Shown: positions 29,590 to 37,783 of the stretch, piece by piece
Position numbering within the stretch: position 1 is the stretch's first letter
Layout: every line of letters starts with the position of its first letter
IMG/VR virus record: IMGVR_UViG_3300010373_000027
Location: 1 to 37,783 of that record
Strand: one strand, 5' to 3'
DNA: 37,783 bases
Source of the DNA: a virus
Position numbers and translations under genes: made by a program
The notes under the pieces: model-generated
Databases searched by the model: none
Seen by the model: only the letters and a program-made list of their open reading frames with translations
What the model was told of the DNA's origin: nothing

Positions 29590-30069
29590 ATGGCAGCCCC
29601 AAAAGGCAATCAATACGCGTTAGGTCAAGGATGCCCTCAAAAATATGACCGAGAAAAATTAGCAGAATCTCTAGATAAATGGAGTCTGCGTGAAGATGCA
29701 GATCATTTAGGAAAATGGGCACTTTTAGAAGAAGATTTACCCTGTATTTCTTATGTAAATAGATTCGCTTCTGAATCAGAAGAATTTGCGAAGGCTCATA
29801 AAAAAGCTAAACTAAGAATTGCATTAAGATTACGTGCTAAATTGCATGATAAAGAAAATCCATATAATTATGGATTATTTATGCGTGATATTAGTATATA
29901 TGATCAGCTTTTAGTTGACACCGAAAGAGCTGAGAAAATGTTTGATGCAGAACTGAAACGTCAACAGACTAATGATAATCATTCCGGAGATGTAGGTAAA
30001 TTAGCCGATGCAATTGACAGACTCGCATCTAAGCGAGAAGCAAATCCAAGCGATAGCGACAAGCAATAA
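29590..30069 (+). CDS. terS: Putative terminase small subunit
   Basis: 159 aa from ATG 29590 (GAGG upstream). N-terminal AAPKGNQYALGQGCPQKYDR, then LAESLDKWSLREDADHLGKW and a helical DNA-binding core; the C-terminal part is charged. It overlaps the large subunit by 62 nt, the usual TerS-TerL arrangement. It would recognise the packaging site and regulate TerL. By context plus N-terminal G-N-x-Y/F motif common in TerS. Confidence 0.8.
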   Translation: MAAPKGNQYALGQGCPQKYDREKLAESLDKWSLREDADHLGKWALLEEDLPCISYVNRFASESEEFAKAHKKAKLRIALRLRAKLHDKENPYNYGLFMRDISIYDQLLVDTERAEKMFDAELKRQQTNDNHSGDVGKLADAIDRLASKREANPSDSDKQ

Positions 30070-31288
30070 TAAAATCAACATCTGGCATGGAGCTGTAAGA
30101 AGCGGTAAGACTTATTCTTCGCTTCTTAGGTTCCTTATTGAAGTGCAAAGAGCTCCGCCGGGTGAAATGGTCATTATTTGCCGTGATGCCCATGCTTTCA
30201 GAAGAAATATACTACCAGTCCTCTATGAGCTTATTAATGAAGATGTGAGATACTTAGAGGGAAAGAATCTACTTGAGATATGGGATAGAAAAATCCATGT
30301 TGTAGGTGCTCATGATTCACGTTCAGAAGGAAAGCTCAGAGGTGCTACCTTTAGAGGAGCATATGTAGATGAAGCTACTCTTATTCCTCATAGCGCATTT
30401 ATTGTTCTTGTTCAGCGCTGTGCTATGGGTGGCGCTCGCATTTTTGCTACGACTAACCCGGATTCTCCAGGACATTGGCTTAAGAAAGAATTCTTAGAGG
30501 ATAATCCCGATGTAAACCAATACCCATTTACTATGTTGGATAATCCGGCATTGACAATGGAAGAAAGAGAATATCTTGAAAGGCAGCATAAAGGGATCTT
30601 CTACAAGCGCTTTATATTAGGCGATTGGGTATTAGCCGAAGGCGCTGTCTTTGATTTCTTTGATGAGCAAGTTCATACAATACCTAAGCCGCCAGCGAAT
30701 GCCAAATTCTATATTTGTGGTGTTGATATTGGATTCACCAACCCGACTGCTTTTACACTCATAGGCGTAAATCCAGATGCTCAGCCGCCTTTGTGGGTAG
30801 AAGCGGAATATTATCATGATAGTAAAATCAAGGGCTCTAGGACAGATTCAGACTACGCACAAGACTTAATTTATTTTGTTTCTCAAAGGCCTTATGTAAA
30901 AGGCATATATGTTGATCCTGCGGCTGCAAGTTTTAAAGTGGAGATTAGACGCTCAGGCCTTGGTTTGCCCATTAGAGATGCCGAAAACAACGTTTTAGAT
31001 GGCATTCGCTCACTAACATCTTTTATGGCAAGCGGCGATCTTAAGATATGCCGCAGTTGTAAAAATCTTATTAGAGAAATTCAAGGTTATTGCTGGGATC
31101 CTAAAGAAAGTGAAAAAGGCTACGATGAGCCTATAAAAAAAGCAGATCACGGAATCGATTCGATGCGTTATGCTGTATATAGCTATTTTGGAAATAAAAC
31201 AGACATAAGAGCAAAAGTCGAAGAAAGCCCAAGAACGCTTGGCTTTTCTTCCGCCCCTTATGCTCCTAGCCCTTATCCTCGTCGATAG
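30008..31288 (+). CDS. terL: Terminase large subunit
   Basis: 426 aa. ATPase: Walker A GAVRSGKT (28-35), Walker B YVDEA (119-123, E122 catalytic), coupling motif region ATTNPDSPGHW. RNase H-fold nuclease: D240 in GVDIGFTNP, D303 in YVDPAAASF and D380/D384 in KADHGIDSMRY. All the catalytic residues are present. Drives DNA into the head through the portal and cuts the concatemer. Family Terminase_6 type by motif. Start inside the TerS gene. Confidence 0.94.
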   Translation: MQLTDSHLSEKQIQAIATSNNKINIWHGAVRSGKTYSSLLRFLIEVQRAPPGEMVIICRDAHAFRRNILPVLYELINEDVRYLEGKNLLEIWDRKIHVVGAHDSRSEGKLRGATFRGAYVDEATLIPHSAFIVLVQRCAMGGARIFATTNPDSPGHWLKKEFLEDNPDVNQYPFTMLDNPALTMEEREYLERQHKGIFYKRFILGDWVLAEGAVFDFFDEQVHTIPKPPANAKFYICGVDIGFTNPTAFTLIGVNPDAQPPLWVEAEYYHDSKIKGSRTDSDYAQDLIYFVSQRPYVKGIYVDPAAASFKVEIRRSGLGLPIRDAENNVLDGIRSLTSFMASGDLKICRSCKNLIREIQGYCWDPKESEKGYDEPIKKADHGIDSMRYAVYSYFGNKTDIRAKVEESPRTLGFSSAPYAPSPYPRR

Positions 31289-31454
31289 ACTCAAAGATTG
31301 CCTTAATTAGTATCAAAGCGGACATCATATCATAGTGAGAAACTGGGCCAACCATGGCGCCAGGAGATAGATGCTCGTAAGCTTTTATCATCTCTCGAAG
31401 CATGTCAATTAGTTCTTTACGATTAGGTAGAGGAGTGTCAATATTTTGGTTCAT
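31266..31454 (-). CDS. Small protein antisense to the terL end
   Basis: 62 aa from ATG 31454 (MNQNIDTPLPNRKELIDMLR, then EMIKAYEHLSPGAMVGPVSH and ALILIKAIFESIDE). Overlaps terL in the opposite strand by 23 nt. Pattern is that of a folded small alpha protein. Ribosome site weak; starts further upstream are possible. Unknown function. Confidence 0.6.
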   Translation of the reverse strand: MNQNIDTPLPNRKELIDMLREMIKAYEHLSPGAMVGPVSHYDMMSALILIKAIFESIDEDKG

Positions 31455-31507
31455 ATTGTTAAATATTGTCATAAATGGTAGAATATGGTCAAGCACAAAG
31501 GGGATTT

Positions 31508-31681
31508 ATGGAATGGTTACATGCTCTTACCATTATTGTTTCATTAGGTGGAATGATGTATTGGTTCAAAATGGATCTTCAAAAACATATAGATCGAATA
31601 GACCAAGATGCAAAAGGGCAGGCAGAAAGGATAGATCGTTTATATCAAATGTTTGTGGATCTTCTAAAGGCGAAGGGATAA
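31508..31681 (+). CDS. Small membrane protein, holin/spanin candidate
   Basis: 57 aa from ATG 31508 (AAGGGGA upstream). MEWLHALTIIVSLGGMMYWF is a transmembrane helix, then a long charged coiled-coil (DLQKHIDRIDQDAKGQAERI). One-helix type III holins and i-spanins have this plan. Position after terL with two more membrane peptides suits lysis. No endolysin nearby. Confidence 0.6.
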   Translation: MEWLHALTIIVSLGGMMYWFKMDLQKHIDRIDQDAKGQAERIDRLYQMFVDLLKAKG

Positions 31682-31684
31682 AAA

Positions 31685-31837
31685 ATGATAGCTTCTGCTG
31701 TAACAACTTTAGATGTTTTTATTGTGAACATGTGCATGTTGATATTCGTAAGACTTTTGCTTAATCAAGATAGAGCAAAACGGGAAGTGGAGATGTTAGA
31801 ATTTAAAAGGTCTATGAGAGATTTAAGAAAAAAGTAA
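31685..31837 (+). CDS. Small membrane protein (50 aa)
   Basis: VTTLDVFIVNMCMLIFVRLL is transmembrane, then a charged tail with RAKREVEMLEFKRSMRDLRK. Follows the holin candidate by 3 nt. Possible second lysis component. Confidence 0.55.
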   Translation: MIASAVTTLDVFIVNMCMLIFVRLLLNQDRAKREVEMLEFKRSMRDLRKK

Positions 31838-31856
31838 ATTTAAGGAAATTAAACAA

Positions 31857-31961
31857 ATGGAAATAATATTAATTGGAATTATGTTAGCGATTATCTTTTG
31901 GATTCATTGTGAAGAAGATGACACAAAAGAATTCTTAGACAAATATGGTCCTTATGGTTGA
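31857..31961 (+). CDS. Tiny membrane peptide (34 aa)
   Basis: MEIILIGIMLAIIFWIHCEE then DDTKEFLDKYGPYG. One transmembrane helix and an acidic tail; overlaps the end of the minus-strand ejection-like gene by 10 nt. AAGGAA 10 nt upstream. Confidence 0.5.
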   Translation: MEIILIGIMLAIIFWIHCEEDDTKEFLDKYGPYG

Positions 31962-33232
31962 TCAAGGGCCTTTTCTAGTTTATTAGCCGATTTAATCATA
32001 GCTGTTGAATTTTCTTTAGAGGCATTGAGTAAAACATCAAAATAATAGTTTCTTAATGTTTTATTAGCCAAGATTCGTTGTGTCAATTCTATTCCTTTTA
32101 CACCTAAATATGCTCCTCCAGAAAGTGCTAAAGTAGGCCCAATTGCTTCAGGATAACCAGCTACAGTTTCAGCAACTGATGCCAAAAGAGCATGTTTAAT
32201 AGGCTTATTTCCTAATTTACTTTCAATATAACGGCTAATTTTTTTACTTTGTTCTACTCCACCGAAAGCTTCATTTGCCGATTGATATGTCTTTAAAAAT
32301 TCGGGATCTTTGTGACTTTTTATCGTTTTGTCAACAGCTTTTAATAGACGAGGGAAAAGATGTTCTCCTCTTCTATAGAATTCAGGATCACCAGCGACAC
32401 CATTTATGCTACGCTTAGAAGCAATCAAATGATTTACATCAACATTTCCATCTTTAACTTTTTCTAAAACTCTATTAGTTTGCTCTAAAACTTTAGTTTC
32501 AAAACGATCTAATGTTCCCTTTTCTAGGTCATGTTTAAGTTTTAGAAGATCTTTTTCCAATTCCTTTCCACTTACAATAGTTCCTTCAGGAGCCAATCTT
32601 TCAGCTTCGTTATATAGATTGCTTGTTAATTGTTTAACTCCTTTAGGATTAACCATGCTAGCAATTAGCATTGTGCCAATCTTTCCAGCTTCTTGTGTTC
32701 CTTCGGCAAAACCTAAAGTTTTAAGTCCTGTTTTAGCTCCGGTTCCTAAAGCGGCGATCCCTAAGGCCTTTCTAAATTTCATTGGGCCTAGTAAAGATGC
32801 TACAGTTTCAGCAAATTCATCGGCTGTTTTTTCATATTCTCCTTGGGGAGAAGTATACCCTTTAGTAACTGATTCACTGGCTTTTTTTAATTCTGATGAA
32901 GTTGGTGGTCTTTCTGATAAAATTCTTGCTTCTTCTCTCATTTCTGGAGTAACTTTATGTCCAATTGCTTTTTCTAATCCTGCGAAAACCCCACTCTGAA
33001 TTAAATCACTAATATCCCCGGGCAATCCACCAATTTGTTCAGCAACACGAGATCCTAAACGAGCGGCATTTCTTGTCACATATTGTGTAAAACTTTCTTC
33101 TTCGGAATTAGGTTTAGCGACTCTGTATTTTTGAAGAGGATCTTGTTGATTATCAACGGATGAAGAGAAAGGGACTTGAGGTTCTTCTTGCAGTTTATTT
33201 AATCGATATTTAGCTAAAGGATCAGCCGTCAT
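31952..33232 (-). CDS. Putative ejection (pilot) protein with glycine-rich hydrophobic segments
   Basis: 426 aa. N-terminal repeat DPLAKYRLNK ... DPLQKYRVAK (residues 4-13 and 32-41). Mid-region alternates amphipathic helices and hydrophobic Gly/Ala-rich stretches (RKALGIAALGTGAKTGLKTL; EAIGPTLALSGGAYLGVKGI). Charged helical C-terminal end. Size and composition fit internal ejection proteins that form the DNA conduit. Start overlaps the preceding stop (ATGA). By composition and position only. Confidence 0.68.
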   Translation of the reverse strand: MTADPLAKYRLNKLQEEPQVPFSSSVDNQQDPLQKYRVAKPNSEEESFTQYVTRNAARLGSRVAEQIGGLPGDISDLIQSGVFAGLEKAIGHKVTPEMREEARILSERPPTSSELKKASESVTKGYTSPQGEYEKTADEFAETVASLLGPMKFRKALGIAALGTGAKTGLKTLGFAEGTQEAGKIGTMLIASMVNPKGVKQLTSNLYNEAERLAPEGTIVSGKELEKDLLKLKHDLEKGTLDRFETKVLEQTNRVLEKVKDGNVDVNHLIASKRSINGVAGDPEFYRRGEHLFPRLLKAVDKTIKSHKDPEFLKTYQSANEAFGGVEQSKKISRYIESKLGNKPIKHALLASVAETVAGYPEAIGPTLALSGGAYLGVKGIELTQRILANKTLRNYYFDVLLNASKENSTAMIKSANKLEKALDQP

Positions 33233-34389
33233 GGAAACTCAGCTCCTAACTCAAGGGCAGCATCTATTTCGCTATCCGGAACAGATAATATTTCTCCATT
33301 CCTATCAAGAAGAAGAGTGTGGCCTTTAGGAATGCCATATTGAGCATTCATTATTTCTTGAGTGTTTTGCTTAATTTCAGGAAGTTTAGAAGCAGCGTAT
33401 TGACGCACTTTTTCATTAACCTGAGATTGAAAATCGTAAGGAATCTTTCCTTTATTTTCTTTCTTTAACTGATCAGCGAATTCAACTTCCTTTTTCTTAA
33501 TATCTTGAAAGTCCTTAAGATTTTTTATGATAGAAGCATTAGCTTCTTTGCTAAAATCAGCACTTGGATAAGCGTTAAGAATCGTTTGAAACTCAAATCC
33601 AGTAAACTGGGCTCCAAGAATAGAACGGATATCAGTTATAAGATTCTTAACATCGGCAGCAAATTCTCTTCGTCCTTCCGAAGTAAGGCTAACAAGCCCT
33701 ACTTTCTCTAGTAATTTTTCGTAAGGTTTTCCTGTGACGCCTTTTTTGTTAAGTTGCTCTAAACGATTTAAACTTTGTTCTTTTAGTTCGTGTTGTTTAG
33801 ATGCTTCTTGAAGGGTTTGATTATACTTAACATCTGCATTTGCTTGAGCAGTTTCAACGTGACTTTCTCTTAAATATTCAGGAGAAGTTTTCTTTTTTTC
33901 TAAAGCTAACTTTTCTTTTCTTAATCCATGCTCTATGGAAGCATTTTTTGCAGCTCGTAGTTCTCTTCCTAATACGGGATCTAGAGCGGCAGCTTTTACG
34001 ATTGCTTCATCAGGAATTGATGCAGGATCAAATCCTCCCATTTCAGAACCTTGTTGCATCTGTCCCAAAGGCTCTTCCGAGATCATGCCTGGAGCTTCTT
34101 GTTGTCCGCCAAAAAGTTGATCTAAAAATCCTTGCTTTTGCCCAAGAAGCTTTTCTTTACCTTGAGACTTAAGAGCTTCAGCAACAACAACCTTTCTTAT
34201 TTCTGGAGATAGTCCTTCAGCATCAATGCCTAATCGCTTAAGTGTTTCATTTTCTTGTTTAGCGGCTTGTTCCATTTGCTTTCTTTGAGCAAGCTGGGAA
34301 CCAACATTGATTAATCCAGCAGCAGCTCCTCCGGCAAGTTGTTGTCCAAGAGGAACGCCTTTTGGAGGCCTTGGGGGTAGTACTAACAT
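33229..34389 (-). CDS. Putative internal/ejection protein with coiled coils
   Basis: 386 aa. Small N-terminal hydrophobic Gly/Ala patch (GQQLAGGAAAGLINVGSQLA) followed by long Lys/Glu/Gln coiled segments, e.g. 150-210. The C-terminal region KGHTLLLDRNGEILSVPDSE is more globular. Coupled to the 426-aa protein. Second member of a three-gene ejection-like set, as in P22 gp7/16/20 by gene order. Confidence 0.65.
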   Translation of the reverse strand: MLVLPPRPPKGVPLGQQLAGGAAAGLINVGSQLAQRKQMEQAAKQENETLKRLGIDAEGLSPEIRKVVVAEALKSQGKEKLLGQKQGFLDQLFGGQQEAPGMISEEPLGQMQQGSEMGGFDPASIPDEAIVKAAALDPVLGRELRAAKNASIEHGLRKEKLALEKKKTSPEYLRESHVETAQANADVKYNQTLQEASKQHELKEQSLNRLEQLNKKGVTGKPYEKLLEKVGLVSLTSEGRREFAADVKNLITDIRSILGAQFTGFEFQTILNAYPSADFSKEANASIIKNLKDFQDIKKKEVEFADQLKKENKGKIPYDFQSQVNEKVRQYAASKLPEIKQNTQEIMNAQYGIPKGHTLLLDRNGEILSVPDSEIDAALELGAEFP

Positions 34390-34396
34390 AAATCTC

Positions 34397-34891
34397 CTAT
34401 AGCAAAGCTAAGAGGTGAGGAAGAGCTTGAATACCAGCTTGAGCAAGTCCTCCCCAATCCATACCTTGTTTTTCACGTTTAGGTTGTACGAATTTTTCGT
34501 ACGGCTTCTGACCAAGTAAATTTTGGCTTAAACCCATAAGATCCATAATCGCTTGTCTTTGAAGGTTTTGGCGATTAGATTGAAGTTCTTGAGCAAAATT
34601 ACTAGCTGCACTTGTTGCTTCATTTTGGAAGCCGCTAGAATGCCTTCCGCCAAGGCCCATACCAGAGAATCTAGAAGAAAGGCCCCCTAATAGCTCAGAA
34701 AACTGTCTTTTTGCAGGAGCTTCAATTTCTGCAAAATTCTGTTCGCCACCTCCAGCTAGTTTAGAGAGATAGCTCTCTGGTCCAACATGAGAAAACAATT
34801 GTTGGAATAATTGCATCTGTTGAGGAGTAAAGTTCCTAAATTGCCCTGTCTTGTATCCTGAAGGGGCTTTATCACTCATACTTAAGCTCAT
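34397..34891 (-). CDS. Small internal/structural protein (164 aa)
   Basis: Gln/Ser-rich helical protein: FTPQQMQLFQQLFSHVGPES, SSRFSGMGLGGRHSSGFQNE, NFAQELQSNRQNLQRQAIMD, C-terminal Gly/Leu-rich (GGLAQAGIQALPHLLALL). AAGGAG site. Similar to short proteins placed beside ejection genes in podoviruses. Likely virion. Confidence 0.65.
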   Translation of the reverse strand: MSLSMSDKAPSGYKTGQFRNFTPQQMQLFQQLFSHVGPESYLSKLAGGGEQNFAEIEAPAKRQFSELLGGLSSRFSGMGLGGRHSSGFQNEATSAASNFAQELQSNRQNLQRQAIMDLMGLSQNLLGQKPYEKFVQPKREKQGMDWGGLAQAGIQALPHLLALL

Positions 34892-34901
34892 ATTTTACTC
34901 C

Positions 34902-35369
34902 TTACGGCTGTGATAGCCATTCTAGCACAACAAACCCACTTGTGGGAACTATAGCGCCTGCTGTAATTATTATATTCGTTGAATCTACTTTAATACTCAC
35001 TTGATTTCCTATTGCGACGGTATCGACATAAGGTAGAGGATACCAAACGCCCCCAGAAACAAAAGTTCCGTAGATGTTGACAAAGCCTCCAAAGGTAATA
35101 AAATTGATTCCATGGGGAAAAGTAAGGGTTGTGGTGAATTGATAAAGGCGTCTAAAGCTTTGTTGCTTACGGTTGCCATTCGTAAAATATTCGTTACCAG
35201 TCGTTCCCGGTCTATTAACGGGAAAAATACCGATTGTTCTTGAATTAACCGAGTTAGCTATATCTATATAGGAGCGATTTAATTGAACAGAAAGCTCTTT
35301 TGGGTCTTCAGGAAATTCCCAAGAAGTTCTTAAGAAAGATGTTTGATTAGGAACATTAGTGCTGCTCAT
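34902..35369 (-). CDS. Tail-associated protein (155 aa)
   Basis: MSSTNVPNQTSFLRTSWEFP then PEDPKELSVQLNRSYIDIAN, a common pattern in phage tail or needle-type proteins; the rest is beta-rich (QQSFRRLYQFTTTLTFPHGI). Overlaps the stop of the 1006-aa tail protein (ATGA). Probably a tail component. Confidence 0.7.
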   Translation of the reverse strand: MSSTNVPNQTSFLRTSWEFPEDPKELSVQLNRSYIDIANSVNSRTIGIFPVNRPGTTGNEYFTNGNRKQQSFRRLYQFTTTLTFPHGINFITFGGFVNIYGTFVSGGVWYPLPYVDTVAIGNQVSIKVDSTNIIITAGAIVPTSGFVVLEWLSQP

Positions 35370-37783
35370 GCTAATAAGCCAGAAGGTTGAAGATCCATAA
35401 TGAACCCATGCAATTCTACTTCAGCTGTTTGATTCAGATTAGCAATTCTTGTGGCTGTGCCTCCAGATATGTAAGCGCTAAAACCTGAGGAGTCTACGTT
35501 AATAGTTACATGCGTTGTAGTTGAAGAAATTACTTGGTAGGTATTTCCATTCAATTGTGTCATTCCCACAACTGAGGCAATCGTTATTAATGAACCTGCT
35601 GGAAATGCTCCCGTACAGGCCAAAACACAAGGATTCGCTTGAGTTGCTCCAGTGATTGCAATAGCATCAGAAATATTTGTGTAACTGCTCATTTGCTCAT
35701 TGCTAATTGTAAATCCTAACTGTACAGAATCTCCTAGAAGGGAGGTATTAATACGATGCCATATTTCTGCTTGAGCTTCTGCGGTCGGCATTTGCAAATT
35801 TGTATTAGCAGGAGTCAATCCTAGATTTGTAGATTCGGGACAAGTATAAAGAACGGTGCTATAGATCAACCCATCATTTATAGAGCTAAGATCCGGAACA
35901 ATTGGGCCGCTATTATAGGGAGAACTTCCGTTTTGGCTTAAGAATATAAGCAGTTGCATTTGAGAATTTTCTGTCTTAGTTAAAAGATATTGTTGAGGCC
36001 CCATTCTTGTCTTTCTAGCCATATCCCAAGCTGCTGGAAATTGCTTTGTTTGAATGAAAGGAACATAAAGACGTTTGATTACACCTAAGCCTAAGTAAGT
36101 AAAAGGCGTCAATGAAGAATCTATGGGAGGATCAATAGTAAAGTTATCAGCATCAACGTCTTGAACAAGAAAAGTTTTTCCGTTTAGGTAGTAACCAACA
36201 GTTCCAAGACATCCCGAGATAACGATAAAGTCACCGGTATTTAAATTATGCTCAGGAGATGTAATTGTAGTTACAGTTGCCGAAACTGTTACAGCTGAGA
36301 TGTAAAGAGAAATGCCTTCATCGGTTCCCCCCTCTCTTGTTAAAACAAATCCTTGTTGATTGCCCCCAATAACGATAGGTTCTAATAATGATGATATCCC
36401 TGCATTCCAGGGCACATCCCAAGATTCCCACGTAGAATAAGTAAAGCCAACTGTTGACCAAATAAAGCCTGATTGCGGCCTAAATAAGCCATAAGTTGTG
36501 TAAGTTTCCCTAAATACTGCCCAGGTGTCATCACGGTAATTATAGAAAAGAGTTTGATTTTGGAATTTCTTAGATGTGTAGTCCGCAGGATAAGTAAAAT
36601 AAATCCATTCGTTTATGAAATCCCTTTGAGAGCACATGCGTTCAGCTCCGTTATCTGAACGTCTAATTTGGAAAACGAGATCAGGAATAGGCAAATCTAT
36701 TCTTTCGCATGTATTTTGGCTTGTCATTACAAAGCCTCTTGAGCCTTGTGTTATTACGCCTTGGTCCATATTTATGGCGCTGAAAGTAGTTTCGGAGCCA
36801 TATTCACTATTGATTGAATAGAAAGCAAAGGGAAGAACATCATTTCCTGTATAGACAAGGCGGATTTGTGCTCTATCAAAGCCTAAAATCAAAATATCTT
36901 CATTAGATGAAGATGTATTTAATCTTTGATCTATGCCAGCAAGTACGAAACCACCGAAACCCGTTTGATCTTCAAAGAATGCCGCAGCTGATGAAGTTTG
37001 GTCGGTTGGCACAAGTATAGGATTAAAAACTGTTGTTGCATCCTCAGGTTCTCCAGTAAAAGAAGCTGTATAAAAAGGAGTTCCATTTTGGCTATATATG
37101 ATGCAGTCTTGTAAATAAAGCTGACTGCCAGAGCCAGAAGTTTGGATGACAGGTCCCAGAAAAAGAAGTCTATCTTTGAAAGGAACAATCATTCTTGCGC
37201 CAACAAGATACCATTGAGCTGCTCGTCTTTCAGCTACTGAAAAAGATGCTTTTGAAAGTGGAGGGCAAAAATTTACCCACCCTTTTGTTGTCGATAAAAC
37301 GGGCGCTGTAGAGCTTCCATTTGTTGGATCTCCATCATACCAACGCAAGCAATCTTTAGTGGAATCAGAGTTATTAGTTAAATATTGAGCGATACCCCCT
37401 GAGGAATAAGCGCCTCCTAAAGTGGCATTTGGAAATTCAACCTGTACATTATTAGCATCTACAACAACAACAACATATCCTGTTTGAAAATTTATCCCCG
37501 TAATTCCGACTACTTCATTTATGAATACAAAGTCTCCTACAACTAATCCGTGGCCAGCAATTGTTAAAGTAGCAAGAGCAGGAGGTCCTGCTGCATCGAT
37601 AGTCACTCCTGTTATAGACTTAAATTGCATGCCTATGTTGGTTGTGACAAATGGAGTTGGAACGCCGTTAGTTGCCCAAAGAGCGCCTTGATAGTTTGTA
37701 GTCCAGAATTGTTGATAGTCCTGACCATTCCAATGGAGCGCAGTCCAATTGGTTTTTTGTATATATCCTGCGTAAGTAGCTGT
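35366..37783 (-). CDS. Large tail protein, C-terminal ~764 codons (begins at 726 across the junction)
   Basis: Unbroken to the window edge; the apparent start at 37630 (MQFKSITGVTIDAAG) is internal. With 1-726 it forms about 1006 aa. It holds three copies of the H-G beta module at roughly residues 270-330, 700-760 and 920-980 of the full protein: GHGLVVGDFVFINEVVG, EHNLNTGDFIVISGCLG and the third FPAGSLITIASVVG ending VTINVDSSGFSAY. Between them is a region with short Asp/Trp blades (DCLRWYDGDPTNG; FLFLGPVIQ-like). Stabilisation or hub-type tail protein, probably ending the tail tube. Confidence 0.85.
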   Translation of the reverse strand, partial: TATYAGYIQKTNWTALHWNGQDYQQFWTTNYQGALWATNGVPTPFVTTNIGMQFKSITGVTIDAAGPPALATLTIAGHGLVVGDFVFINEVVGITGINFQTGYVVVVVDANNVQVEFPNATLGGAYSSGGIAQYLTNNSDSTKDCLRWYDGDPTNGSSTAPVLSTTKGWVNFCPPLSKASFSVAERRAAQWYLVGARMIVPFKDRLLFLGPVIQTSGSGSQLYLQDCIIYSQNGTPFYTASFTGEPEDATTVFNPILVPTDQTSSAAAFFEDQTGFGGFVLAGIDQRLNTSSSNEDILILGFDRAQIRLVYTGNDVLPFAFYSINSEYGSETTFSAINMDQGVITQGSRGFVMTSQNTCERIDLPIPDLVFQIRRSDNGAERMCSQRDFINEWIYFTYPADYTSKKFQNQTLFYNYRDDTWAVFRETYTTYGLFRPQSGFIWSTVGFTYSTWESWDVPWNAGISSLLEPIVIGGNQQGFVLTREGGTDEGISLYISAVTVSATVTTITSPEHNLNTGDFIVISGCLGTVGYYLNGKTFLVQDVDADNFTIDPPIDSSLTPFTYLGLGVIKRLYVPFIQTKQFPAAWDMARKTRMGPQQYLLTKTENSQMQLLIFLSQNGSSPYNSGPIVPDLSSINDGLIYSTVLYTCPESTNLGLTPANTNLQMPTAEAQAEIWHRINTSLLGDSVQLGFTISNEQMSSYTNISDAIAITGATQANPCVLACTGAFPAGSLITIASVVGMTQLNGNTYQVISSTTTHVTINVDSSGFSAYISGGTATRIANLNQTAEVELHGFIMDLQPSGLLA
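37661..37783. repeat. Terminal direct repeat (copy 2)
   Basis: Exact copy of 1-123. See copy 1. Collapsing the two gives a 37,660-bp circle with a continuous tail gene. Confidence 0.95.

Overview
The window is a complete tailed-phage genome of podovirus type, or a phage-like episome, written as a linear contig. The first 123 bases (1-123) recur exactly as the last 123 (37661-37783). The unit is therefore a circle, or a circularly permuted genome, of 37,660 bp, and one 1006-codon tail gene is cut by the window edges. The DNA is AT-rich, genes are tightly packed with many ATGA/TAATG overlaps and AGGAGG-type ribosome sites, and TGA is used as a stop, so the code is the standard bacterial one. 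The host cannot be read from the sequence. No integrase, partition system, endolysin or DNA polymerase was recognised.

Layout. (1) About 11.8-0.7 kb and, across the junction, 37.8-31.95 kb, minus strand: virion genes in the order portal, small connector-like proteins, scaffold, major capsid protein (MCP), abundant structural protein, head-tail/tail proteins, a 1006-aa tail protein, and three helical/amphipathic proteins that look like ejection proteins. One plus-strand gene (7189-7719) is embedded among them. (2) 11.9-18.05 kb, plus strand: a divergent fibre module with a 936-aa beta-repeat protein, small tail proteins, and a beta-helix protein ending in a C1q/TNF-like domain. (3) 22.6-18.06 kb, minus strand: an early operon with ERF recombinase, YqaJ/lambda-type exonuclease and a run of small accessory genes, four of which are diverged paralogs. 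(4) 22.65-31.3 kb, plus strand: HTH regulators, an iteron-bearing replication initiator, DnaB helicase, an SSB-tailed SpoVG-like protein, tRNA-Asn, small zinc proteins, a RusA-like protein, a cluster of tiny Lys/His-rich and membrane peptides, then terminase small and large subunits. (5) 31.5-31.96 kb: small membrane peptides, the best lysis candidates.

The most striking features are two related small group I introns, one in the MCP gene and one in the portal gene. P1 pairing can be drawn for both, and their P7 core and 3' ends are shared. A free-standing HNH endonuclease gene lies directly upstream of the portal. MCP exon 1 also contains a separate insert of about 43 nt that throws the gene out of frame. 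Other items of note are iterons inside the initiator gene, a possible -1 frameshift on an A9 run, an apparent ATT start codon, and a ~60-residue module shared by three virion proteins.
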